From NCBI GenBank assembly GCA_035519535.1, contig DATIWF010000150.1, positions 1 to 17,056 on the forward strand: a stretch of DNA of 17,056 nt, read 5' to 3'. Made by a program: the position numbers and the translations under genes. The notes beneath the pieces are model-generated. The model made no database searches, was not told where the DNA came from, and was given only the letters and a program-made list of their open reading frames with translations. Below, one piece after another: positions 6,288 through 12,770 of this stretch. This DNA is from DATEGZ01 sp035519535 (GTDB lineage: Bacteria > Acidobacteriota > Vicinamibacteria > Vicinamibacterales > SCN-69-37). Position 1 is the first letter of the stretch. The number at the start of each line of letters is the position of its first letter.

Positions 6288-7519
6288 TGCGCCACCCTCA
6301 GCGCGACCGCAGGGTCCGTGCGCGCCGCAAAGATCGCCGGGTAGACGGAGGCCGCCACGGTCGCCACGATCGCGACGAGGAGCGTGTACGGCAGCACCCA
6401 GAACCCGAAATCGAGATAGATCACGGGCTCGATGAACGCGCCGGTGACCGAGAAGTTCGCGCCGTACCAGCGGCCGAAGTCGAGGCCGGTCCGCGCGAGG
6501 CGCCAGACGAGGGGCCCGCCGAGCAGGAGCCCGCCGAGTCCCCCCGCCACGCCGAGCGCCACCGCCTCGAGCACCACGAGCCGCGTCATCGTCCAGCCGC
6601 TCATGCCGAGGGCCGAGAGCACCGCGAACTCCCGGCGGCGTTCGAGCACGGCCGCGAGCTCGGCGCTCATGACCCCGAGCAGGACAATGAGCAGGATGAT
6701 TCCGGTGATCGCGCGCGACGCGGTCTGGTCCTGGCGCATGTGGCCCTTGAAATCCGGGCTCAGTTCCTCCCACGTCATGACGTCGTCAGGCGCGGCGAGG
6801 GCGGGCACGAGCGCCGCGCGGGTCTGATCGATGGCGCGCCAGTCGCGCAGCACGACGGCGATCTCCCCCGCCCCTGACCGGCCCGTCAGGCCCTCGAGAT
6901 CGCCCAGCGGCACCTGGCAGATCATCGCGTCGAGGTCGTCGCTCCCGGTCTGGACGAGCCCGACGACGCGAAACATCGCGCTGTCGATGTCGCCGGTGCG
7001 CCCCACGACCGAGCCCAGCACGTCGTCATCGAGGCCAATGGCGAGGCGCGTCGCGATCGCCTGGCCGAGCACGATGGCGCCGCGATCGCCGGCGCGCAGG
7101 TAGCGTCCGGCGGTCATGGCCCGAATGAAGCGATCCGTCGGGGGCTCGCGATCTGGATCGACGCCCACGATTTCGACCGCCGTCACGTGCGTCCCCATGG
7201 CCAGCAGGCCGTCGGCCCGCGCGCGCGGCGCGGCCGCCGCTACGCCTGGCAGCGACAGGACGACGTCGAGATCGGCGCGCCAGTCCGCGAGCCGCAGGCG
7301 GCTGTCGCGGGTGAGGCGCCAGCCGGCCGGCACGACGCGAAGGTGCCCGGCGCCGCTCGACGCGCCCGCGCGCGCAAACAGCTCATCGCGCCCGCGGTTG
7401 AAGCCCTCCATGATGAGCGCGAGGGAGCAGCCGATCGCAATGCCGACGATGGCGAGAATCGATCGGCGCACGTTGCGGCGCAGACTGCGGATGGCGTAGC
7501 GTCCGGCGACCCAGGCCAT
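6284..7519 (-). CDS. FtsX-like ABC permease, second subunit (LolC/LolE/MacB type)
   Basis: A 411-residue inner-membrane protein with the four-helix FtsX/MacB topology. TM1 is at ~18-38, a large periplasmic domain spans ~40-268, and three helices lie at ~270-293, 313-338 and 373-398. The coupling region ERRREFAVLSALGMSGWTM (293-311) after TM2 is the characteristic cytoplasmic motif that contacts the ATPase. The protein ends DPAVALRVAQ, as expected after the last helix. The paralogous permease gene ends 3 bp upstream, and the ATPase start overlaps the end by 4 bp. The two permeases differ throughout the periplasmic domain, so a heterodimer like LolC/LolE is likely (inference). Confidence 0.88.
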   Translation of the reverse strand: MAWVAGRYAIRSLRRNVRRSILAIVGIAIGCSLALIMEGFNRGRDELFARAGASSGAGHLRVVPAGWRLTRDSRLRLADWRADLDVVLSLPGVAAAAPRARADGLLAMGTHVTAVEIVGVDPDREPPTDRFIRAMTAGRYLRAGDRGAIVLGQAIATRLAIGLDDDVLGSVVGRTGDIDSAMFRVVGLVQTGSDDLDAMICQVPLGDLEGLTGRSGAGEIAVVLRDWRAIDQTRAALVPALAAPDDVMTWEELSPDFKGHMRQDQTASRAITGIILLIVLLGVMSAELAAVLERRREFAVLSALGMSGWTMTRLVVLEAVALGVAGGLGGLLLGGPLVWRLARTGLDFGRWYGANFSVTGAFIEPVIYLDFGFWVLPYTLLVAIVATVAASVYPAIFAARTDPAVALRVAQ

Positions 7520-7522
7520 GGC

Positions 7523-8746
7523 TCAGTCCCTCAGCGCGCGCGCCGGCTGCAGGCGGGCCACGCGGATGGCGGGCCACGCCGCGGCGAGCAGCGACGTGAT
7601 GACGACGGCCGCGATGACGCGGACGACGTCCACGGGCAACAACGTGGGATAGAACGTCAGCGACCAGATCATCCCGAAGGACGTGAGCTCGGACGGTCCC
7701 CCGCCCGTCAGCCTCGCAAAATCGACGCCCGTGCGGTGCGTCCAGGCGACGAGCGCCACGCCGGCGGCCGTACCGCAGGCCGCCCCGATGAGTCCCAGCG
7801 CGACGGCTTCGAGCGTCGTCATCCAGACGAGGCGGCGGGGCGTGGTGCCGAGGGCGAGCAGCATGCCGAATTCGTGCGTCCGCTCGAACGTGGCCATGAG
7901 CATGGTGTTGGCGACGCCTGACGCGGCAGCGACGAACACGAGGACCAGCACCAGCCACCACGCGATCTGCACGATGCCGATGAGGGCGACCATCTGGGGC
8001 GCGAGCGTCTTCCAGTCGAGGATCTCGGTGCCGCGAAACGCAGGCAGGGCGCGCAGGCGATCGACGAGCGCTGGCACGTCTTCAGGATGCCGCGCGTGGA
8101 CCATGATCTCGTGCGCCTCGCCCGGCATGGCGAACAGAGTCTGCGCCTGGTCGAGCGACATGATGACGCCCTGACGGTTGATGAAATCCACCGCCGTGCG
8201 CGCCGGCGCGACGACGGTGAACAGATCGTTCGCGAGCGACCCGTCGGCGGCCTGGCCGACGAGTGCGATGACGTCGCCGGCCTTCACGCCCATCTGGCGC
8301 GCGAGCTGGTCGCCCATCAGCACCTGCCCCGGCCCGAGCGTTTGCGCCGCACCCGTGAGGAGCCGCTGCGGCCTGGTCTCTTCGGCGAGGTCTACGCCAA
8401 TGACGATCACGGCGAAGCCCTCTTCGCCGAGCGCCGCGAGCGCGGGCGCGTAGATGCGCGCGTTGACATCGACGACGGCCGGATCGCGCCGCAGCGCCGC
8501 CACGAGCGACTCGACGTCGTCGAGCGTCCGGTCCATGTCGCGCGTCTCGCGCCATTTCGGCGCGTGCACCTGCACGTGGCCCAGCATGGGGCCGGTGATC
8601 GTCTCGAGCATCCAGTCCGAGTAGCCGCGGAGCATGCCGTTGTAGGCCAGCACCAGCGTCACCGACAACCCGATCGCCAGCAGCGCGAGCGTCGTGCGCC
8701 GGCCGTTCCGCCAGAGGTTGCGCCAGGCGATGCGGACGGACGTCAT
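7523..8746 (-). CDS. FtsX-like ABC permease, first subunit (LolC/LolE/MacB type)
   Basis: A 407-residue inner-membrane protein. TM1 is at ~18-38 (TTLALLAIGLSVTLVLAYNG), a periplasmic MacB-like domain spans ~40-250, and helices lie at ~253-283, 311-335 and 374-394. FERTHEFGMLLALGTTPRR (287-305) is the standard FtsX cytoplasmic loop. It ends VARLQPARALRD, the usual closing motif. I chose ATG 8746 because it forms a 4-bp ATGA overlap with the upstream carrier gene and has GAGGTG nearby. A much longer upstream frame is a shadow of the carrier gene. With the second permease and the ATPase it would form an extraction complex that handles a lipidated or hydrophobic substrate. Confidence 0.88.
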   Translation of the reverse strand: MTSVRIAWRNLWRNGRRTTLALLAIGLSVTLVLAYNGMLRGYSDWMLETITGPMLGHVQVHAPKWRETRDMDRTLDDVESLVAALRRDPAVVDVNARIYAPALAALGEEGFAVIVIGVDLAEETRPQRLLTGAAQTLGPGQVLMGDQLARQMGVKAGDVIALVGQAADGSLANDLFTVVAPARTAVDFINRQGVIMSLDQAQTLFAMPGEAHEIMVHARHPEDVPALVDRLRALPAFRGTEILDWKTLAPQMVALIGIVQIAWWLVLVLVFVAAASGVANTMLMATFERTHEFGMLLALGTTPRRLVWMTTLEAVALGLIGAACGTAAGVALVAWTHRTGVDFARLTGGGPSELTSFGMIWSLTFYPTLLPVDVVRVIAAVVITSLLAAAWPAIRVARLQPARALRD

Positions 8747-9528
8747 CGCCACACCTCGTGGCCACCGCGCCCGCGCTCGAGTCTGGCCAGACTGAAGGTG
8801 TCGCCGGGCAGGGTCACGTCGAATTCGATGTCCAGGTAGCGCATCTCCGTACGCTGGCCTTCGATGTCGGCGGGCGTGAGCGTCAAGTGGGCCGGCAGGC
8901 GCCGGCCGCCGATCGGCTTGATCTCGTCGAAGCGCATCGTCCGGGCGAGCCGCCCCTTGCGGTCGAAGTGGTGCTCCTCGATCGGCAGCGTGTCGTCGCT
9001 GACGAGGATCTCGATCCGCGACCAGCGGCCGACGACGTCCGGCTTGACGTCGAGAGTGAGCCACCAGCCCTCCGGCGAGGTGGAGCGGTGGTCGATGCGC
9101 GCGGTGTAGTCCTTCCGAAGGGAGGACGCCTTCACGAGGTCGTCGTTCGTGAAGTCGGTCCCCATCCAGGACCCGAGCATCATCGAGGGCGGCACGCGAA
9201 TGGTCCGCGCGATGCGCGGCAGGTAGTTCCAGAGGTTCTCGCCGACGCGCAGCGTCGCGGTGCCTTCTTCGCGCGACGGGGCTTCGATGACGACGAGCGA
9301 CTCGTCCTCGCCGCGCGTCCAGGCCTTCATTCGAAGGCTGCGGGTCGTGCGCGGCGTGACGACGAGCACCTCGATCCGCGCGATGCTGCTCGACGAGCGG
9401 TACATCGTGTCGAGCCGAGCCAGCAGGGCGTCGACGTCTGGCGGGCGTTGAAGACCGCGCGCCGTGGCCGCGGGCATCCACGCCACGAGGCACGCGATGA
9501 CGAACGGCCCCAGCGCCCGGTTTCCCAC
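8743..9528 (-). CDS. LolA-like outer-membrane lipoprotein-sorting protein (periplasmic carrier)
   Basis: A 261-residue exported protein. The GTG start at 9528 is preceded by GGGAGG at 5-nt spacing and gives a signal peptide (NRALGPFVIACLVAWMPAATA). A possible ATG at 9609 would put ~27 polar residues in front of it. Residues 100-133 carry the block typical of the LolA-like 'lipoprotein-sorting' family: W-N-Y-L-P-x4-T-I, then MLGSWMGTDFTNDDLVK. Later strands (WWLTLDVKP, RWSRIEILVSDD, ARTMRFDEI) fit the half-open beta-barrel that shields an acyl chain in the periplasm. It is first in the operon, and its stop overlaps the first permease start by 4 bp. It would receive cargo from the permeases and deliver it to the outer membrane (inference from the Lol paradigm). 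Confidence 0.85.
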   Translation of the reverse strand: MGNRALGPFVIACLVAWMPAATARGLQRPPDVDALLARLDTMYRSSSSIARIEVLVVTPRTTRSLRMKAWTRGEDESLVVIEAPSREEGTATLRVGENLWNYLPRIARTIRVPPSMMLGSWMGTDFTNDDLVKASSLRKDYTARIDHRSTSPEGWWLTLDVKPDVVGRWSRIEILVSDDTLPIEEHHFDRKGRLARTMRFDEIKPIGGRRLPAHLTLTPADIEGQRTEMRYLDIEFDVTLPGDTFSLARLERGRGGHEVWR

Positions 9529-9666
9529 GCTCGCCTCCCGTCGCCTGAGGTGCAAGAGGTATGCCCCGGCGAACCGGCGCGGGCGGGGCCAATCCGGGCC
9601 GTTTTCCACGAGCTCGACTCGCGGTCGCTGGATTTTCCGCAGTCCGCCGGGGGCGCCCGCTCAGGC

Positions 9667-9672
9667 TATGAT
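9667..9672 (+). promoter_or_regulatory. TATGAT -10 box of a probable leaderless ilvE transcript
   Basis: TATGAT matches TATAAT at 5 of 6 positions and ends exactly 6 nt before the ilvE ATG, so transcription would begin at or beside the A of ATG. No Shine-Dalgarno sequence precedes the ATG, as expected for a leaderless mRNA. No clear -35 hexamer was seen. The 150-bp gap 9529-9678 must also hold the promoter of the divergent minus-strand operon, for which I found no convincing hexamers. Confidence 0.5.
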
Positions 9673-9678
9673 CCGCGG

Positions 9679-10638
9679 ATGAACAGCCGCTACGTGTGGA
9701 TGAACGGCACCATCGTCGAAAGCGCGAAGGCCACGATTCCCTTCCTCACCGCGGGCTTTCACTACGGCATCGGCGTGTTCGAGGGGATTCGGGCGTACCA
9801 GACGTCGCGCGGTCCGGCCGTGTTCCGCCTGCGCGACCACCTGCGACGGTTCGAGGCCTCGGCGCGGATCCTCGGATTCCGCGAGGTGCCGTACAGCGTC
9901 GACGAACTGGTCGAGGCGACCACCGAGACGATTCGACGAAGCGAGTTCGACGAGTGCTACATCCGGCCGATGCTGTGGCTGGCCGACGGCGGGTGGAATC
10001 TCACGGTGGACTCCGGCAAGCCTCACGTCGGCATCGCGGTGTGGGAACAGAGCGTATATCTCGGCGAGGACGCGCCGTCGCGCGGCATCCGCGCCTGCGT
10101 CTCGAGCTTCGTGCGCCATCACCCGGCCGCGATGATGACGAAGGCGAAGATCTGCGGCAACTACGTGAACTCGTACCTGGCGAAGACCGACGCGCGGCGT
10201 CAGGGGTTCGATGAGGCGATCATGCTCGACCCGGAGGGGCATCTGACCGAGGCCACCGGGGCGAACGTGTTCATCGTGCGCGACGGCCGGCTCATCACGC
10301 CGCCCACCGACGCCATTCTCGAGGGCATCACGCGGTCCACGATGTTCGCGCTCGCCGCCGACCTCGGCATCGAGGCCCAGACCGCGTCACTCAGCCGCGA
10401 TCACCTGTACCTGGCCGACGAAGTGTTCGTCTGCGGCACGGCGGCGGAAGTCGTGGGCGTTGCCGAGATCGACATGCGCCGGATCGGCAGCGGGCGCACG
10501 GGGCCGATTACGACGAAGCTGCAGCACGCCTACGCCGACGCCGTGCATGGCCGGCACGCGCGATCCGCCGACTGGCTCGAGTACGTCAGGGCGGATCGGG
10601 CACTAGGCACTAGGCACCAGGCACTGGGCACGAGCTAG
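9679..10638 (+). CDS. ilvE: Branched-chain amino-acid aminotransferase
   Basis: A 319-residue PLP enzyme of fold type IV. It interconverts Leu, Ile and Val with their 2-oxo acids using 2-oxoglutarate/glutamate, in the cytosol. The sequence follows the IlvE order: FHYGIGVFEGIRAY (27-40), RPMLW with the substrate-pocket region, catalytic Lys157 in AKICGNYVNSYLAK, and the PLP-binding run ATGANVFIVRDG (192-203). EGITRSTM (215-222), LYLADEVFVCGTAAEV (243-258) and GPITTKLQHAY complete it. Start 9679 is set by homology and the TATGAT box 6 nt upstream. The last ~12 residues (ALGTRHQALGTS) are encoded by a 7-bp repeat array and are not part of the usual family C-terminus, which normally ends near WLEYV. 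A lone gene, convergent with the hydrolase downstream. Confidence 0.93.
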   Translation: MNSRYVWMNGTIVESAKATIPFLTAGFHYGIGVFEGIRAYQTSRGPAVFRLRDHLRRFEASARILGFREVPYSVDELVEATTETIRRSEFDECYIRPMLWLADGGWNLTVDSGKPHVGIAVWEQSVYLGEDAPSRGIRACVSSFVRHHPAAMMTKAKICGNYVNSYLAKTDARRQGFDEAIMLDPEGHLTEATGANVFIVRDGRLITPPTDAILEGITRSTMFALAADLGIEAQTASLSRDHLYLADEVFVCGTAAEVVGVAEIDMRRIGSGRTGPITTKLQHAYADAVHGRHARSADWLEYVRADRALGTRHQALGTS

Positions 10639-10666
10639 TGCCTGATGCCTGATGCCCAGTGCCTGA
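10600..10666. repeat. Inverted array of 7-bp repeats, probable bidirectional terminator
   Basis: Four direct heptamers of the form CAC(T/C)(A/G)GG (10601-10628) are followed, after a short AGCT-centred spacer, by about four heptamers in the opposite orientation (10637-10666). The outer stem pairs 10618-10630 with 10653-10665 perfectly over 13 bp. A competing 9-bp stem pairs 10605-10613 with 10635-10643. The array lies exactly between two convergent genes, includes the ilvE stop codon, and ends 1 bp before the stop of the metallo-hydrolase gene. It could end both transcripts. No T-run follows on either strand. Confidence 0.7.
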
Positions 10667-10667
10667 T

Positions 10668-11921
10668 CTACTGCGAGCTGTACGGCCCGTGCACCGAGGT
10701 CACGCGATACGACTCGCTGAGGTCGTCGAGGACGAGCACCCAGTACCGATCCCCGCCGGGCTCGACGCGGACGACGACATGACCGTGGTCCGAGGCGACC
10801 TGGTTGGCGCGCGCCCCAATCGTCGCCTTGGTCGCCTCGCGGAACTCGAGGATGAAGATGTCGCGCGGGTCTGGATAGACGCGCGTGGCGAGCATGCGCT
10901 TCAGCACGTCCGGAGACGGATGGGTCGCCGCCCAGGCCGGCACGATCATCACGCGCGACTTCAGCGTCGCGAGGAAGAACGGATTCTCCTCCTCGATCGA
11001 GCCGTGGTGGTTGACGATGTGGACGTCGGTCGGACCGATGACCTTGGCGACGTCGGTCTCGAGGTCGTGCCACGCCGGCGCGCCCGGGACCGGGTAGCCG
11101 GGCATGTCACCGCCGGTGAAGAAGTCGAACTTTCCGTAGCTCACGCGCAGCGCGATGCTGCACATGTTCTCGTTCGGGCGGTCGTCGGCCATCGGGATCT
11201 GGTCGAGCGGCGGGAACCGGACGCGGGCGGCGTCGCCCTGGCCGGTCCAGATCAGGTTGTTCGCGGCGATGATGCGGACCGCGAACGGCGCGGACGTCGC
11301 GCCGCCGTGTTGCGGCGCGAGCTGATCGGTCCGCCCAGGTGAGGCGTGGACGACCTGCAGATGCCGCGTCGACACCTGCGCGTCGAGAAACCGGCGGTAG
11401 TTTGCGAACATCTGATCGCTCGCCGGCGGCGGCTGATAATCGTAGCCGCGATCGATCAGCGTCCCGATCGGCAGGCGATCGCCCACGTCCGTGATGCCGC
11501 TGAGCCGGTAGTCGCCCGTCTTCGACATCGGCTCCTTGCCCGTGATGACGCCGATGTGGTCCGGATGGAAGTGCGTGACGAGCGCGTAGTCGAGCCGCGC
11601 GTCGCGCCCCGCGGTCATGTGCGTCACGTATCGCGCGATCCACTCGGCGGGCGGGCGCGAGCCGTCAGGTCTGGGATCGGCATACGCCGTCGGCCCCGCA
11701 TCGCCCGCATCGATGAGCAGCGTCGTGCCGTCCGGATAGATGAGCAGCGCCGAGTTGCCGCGCCCGGTGGCAATCTGGTGGATGTCGAGCGTGCCGGGCG
11801 TCCACGCCGGCAGCACCTCGCCGATGCGCGCGGGAGCCGCCGGCTGGGTCGCGGTCGGCGCGACGCCGCCGGTCGCAACGACCAGGCCCAGCACGAGCGC
11901 CGCTCCGCCAAGCCGCATCAC
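10668..11921 (-). CDS. Secreted metallo-beta-lactamase-fold hydrolase (ComEC-like MBL domain)
   Basis: A 417-residue protein with an N-terminal signal peptide (MRLGGAALVLGLVVATGGVA). The metal-binding core is complete: HFHPDH at 117-122 (H-x-H-x-D-H), DAGDAG at 71-76, GGD at 270-272 (metal-bridging Asp272) and NHHG at 304-307. NENMCSIALRVSYG at 250-263 is the N-x-x-S-(I/L) strand found in the soluble MBL domain of ComEC-type proteins. The protein would be a periplasmic metal-dependent hydrolase; the substrate (phosphodiester or other) is unknown. The first codon is GTG, immediately followed by ATG at 11918, an equally possible start. I kept GTG because TATGAT lies exactly 6 nt before it, the same spacing as at ilvE. 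It converges on ilvE across the heptamer array. Confidence 0.85.
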   Translation of the reverse strand: MMRLGGAALVLGLVVATGGVAPTATQPAAPARIGEVLPAWTPGTLDIHQIATGRGNSALLIYPDGTTLLIDAGDAGPTAYADPRPDGSRPPAEWIARYVTHMTAGRDARLDYALVTHFHPDHIGVITGKEPMSKTGDYRLSGITDVGDRLPIGTLIDRGYDYQPPPASDQMFANYRRFLDAQVSTRHLQVVHASPGRTDQLAPQHGGATSAPFAVRIIAANNLIWTGQGDAARVRFPPLDQIPMADDRPNENMCSIALRVSYGKFDFFTGGDMPGYPVPGAPAWHDLETDVAKVIGPTDVHIVNHHGSIEEENPFFLATLKSRVMIVPAWAATHPSPDVLKRMLATRVYPDPRDIFILEFREATKATIGARANQVASDHGHVVVRVEPGGDRYWVLVLDDLSESYRVTSVHGPYSSQ

Positions 11922-11927
11922 GCGAGC

Positions 11928-11933
11928 ATCATA
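11928..11933 (-). promoter_or_regulatory. TATGAT -10 box of a probable leaderless metallo-hydrolase transcript
   Basis: On the minus strand TATGAT is followed by six bases (GCTCGC) and then GTG-ATG, the start of the metallo-hydrolase gene. No Shine-Dalgarno sequence is present. The hexamer and the 6-nt distance are identical to those at ilvE. No good -35 was seen. Confidence 0.45.
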
Positions 11934-11954
11934 GACGCCTGACGCACAAGAAGG

Positions 11955-11994
11955 CCATGAAGATCATGAACGACATGAAGAAGTTCGCTTCATG
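11955..11994. repeat. 9-bp tandem repeat with a short hairpin at a gene end
   Basis: Three ATGAA(G/C) units occur every 9 bp (ATGAAGATC, ATGAACGAC, ATGAAGAAG) from 11957. CATGAAG at 11974-11980 then pairs with CTTCATG at 11988-11994 around a 7-nt loop. The right arm overlaps the stop codon of the 173-residue protein. The hairpin could act as a weak terminator for that minus-strand gene. The frame on the plus strand (MKIMNDMKKF) looks like a product of the repeat and not a gene. Confidence 0.45.
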
Positions 11995-12511
11995 GTTCCA
12001 GCTTGTGACTCTTGGGCATGACGATGATCCGCGGCCAGTCGCGCAATTCGTGCGCGAGGCGATGCTGCTGGCGCCGCCAGTATCCGAACCGGGCGGCCAT
12101 GCGCTCCATCATCCGCTGGCGCGCGCGATCGGTCCCGTACTCGGCCGCGCTGTCGTAGAAGCCCGCGCCGAGCGACGCGTACCACTCGAGGTTGTGGCGC
12201 CGGCGCAGCTGGTCCTGGAAGAACCCGGTCAGAAACAGGCACTGCGACGCGGCGGCCTCCATGATCTCCGGATCGACGTGCTGGCTGCGGTCGAGGACGA
12301 ACACGTCGAACACATCGGACAGGCTCGTCGGGCACGCCGGAAACGGCGAGGTCGTCGCTGACGAGGTCGTGGCGAAGTGCGCGAGCACGCTCGCGTTGTA
12401 CAGGAGCTCCGCCTGGGGGGCCTCGTCCTCCCCCACCACGTCGCGCAGGCGCTCGAAGAAGAACCGCAGCGCCTGGGCTTGCGTCACCGCCAGCCAGTCT
12501 CCGGTCTGCAT
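11990..12511 (-). CDS. Unrecognised soluble protein, 173 residues
   Basis: I do not recognise the family. The protein is soluble, with no signal peptide or membrane segment. It is predicted mostly helical and rich in aromatic residues. Features are QALRFFFERLRDVVG near the N-terminus, an Ala/Thr/Ser-rich middle, and the cluster CLFLTGFFQDQLRRRHNLEW followed by YASLGAGFYDSAAEYG. The latter looks like a conserved helical core rather than random sequence. The C-terminus is basic. Start ATG 12511 has no clear Shine-Dalgarno but lies 14 nt downstream of a candidate -10 box. The codon pattern matches the neighbouring genes, with no competing gene on the other strand. Divergent from it is a broken glycosyltransferase. 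Confidence 0.65.
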   Translation of the reverse strand: MQTGDWLAVTQAQALRFFFERLRDVVGEDEAPQAELLYNASVLAHFATTSSATTSPFPACPTSLSDVFDVFVLDRSQHVDPEIMEAAASQCLFLTGFFQDQLRRRHNLEWYASLGAGFYDSAAEYGTDRARQRMMERMAARFGYWRRQQHRLAHELRDWPRIIVMPKSHKLEP

Positions 12512-12525
12512 GGGTCCGTGGCCGG

Positions 12526-12555
12526 TTTATCGGCCTCTGCCCGGAGAGATTGCAA
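12526..12555 (-). promoter_or_regulatory. Candidate promoter for the 173-residue protein gene
   Basis: TTGCAA (12550-12555) and GATAAA (12526-12531) on the minus strand are 18 bp apart, each matching consensus at 4 of 6 positions. They lie 14 nt upstream of the ATG at 12511, in a stretch less GC-rich than its surroundings. Confidence 0.3.
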
Positions 12556-12607
12556 AGTTGGGGCCAGCCGGCCGGGTCGTGGGGATCGCGTATCATCCGG
12601 CCCCGGC

Positions 12608-12754
12608 GTCTCCGACCGGATCTCGATCGTCGTTCCTGTGTACAACGAGCGCGCCACAATCGCAGCCCTTGCGTCTGGATGCGACGACGGCCTCGCCGCC
12701 TGCGATTTCGAGCGGACGCAGCCGGGATGCGCGCCGCCGGCGGCCGACGCGTAG
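12608..12754 (+). pseudogene. 5' stub of a family-2 glycosyltransferase
   Basis: The plus-strand frame reads SDRISIVVPVYNERATIAAL, the unmistakable N-terminal strand of GT2 (GT-A fold) glycosyltransferases, where VPVYNE contacts the nucleotide sugar. Similarity may run on to ACDFER at about 12720. The frame then ends at a TAG (12752-12754) with no VVDDGS or DxD segment, so almost the whole enzyme is missing. The expected start codon position holds GTC, not ATG or GTG. TATCAT at 12591-12596 may be the old -10 box. The remnant ends 16 bp before the 3' end of the convergent ADOP gene, so a deletion or insertion joined the two. Confidence 0.6.
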
Positions 12755-12765
12755 CCACGCTCGGC
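12743..12765 (-). terminator. Weak hairpin after the ADOP stop codon
   Basis: GCCGA...GCGT (12743-12752, one bulged C) pairs with ACGC-TCGGC (12757-12765) around a 4-nt loop. On the minus strand it begins 5 nt after the ADOP stop codon. No T-run follows, so its activity as a terminator is doubtful. Confidence 0.3.
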
Positions 12766-12770
12766 GGCCG

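Noticed and set aside
6288..6773. N-terminal extension of the ATPase to 397 residues
   Set aside because: The extra residues are an out-of-frame reading of the second permease. The ATPase family start matches ATG 6287.
8747..9592. N-terminal extension of the first FtsX permease to a 689-residue protein
   Set aside because: The extension is an out-of-frame reading of the LolA-like gene. The permease starts at 8746 with an ATGA overlap and TM1 directly after.
8758..9678. Long plus-strand open frame running into ilvE
   Set aside because: It is antisense to the LolA-like gene, its residues are Arg/Asp/Glu-rich shadow sequence, and IlvE similarity begins only at the ATG at 9679.
11957..12361. 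Plus-strand frame beginning MKIMNDMKKF
   Set aside because: The start is made by the 9-bp ATGAAG repeat, and the rest is antisense to the 173-residue protein gene.
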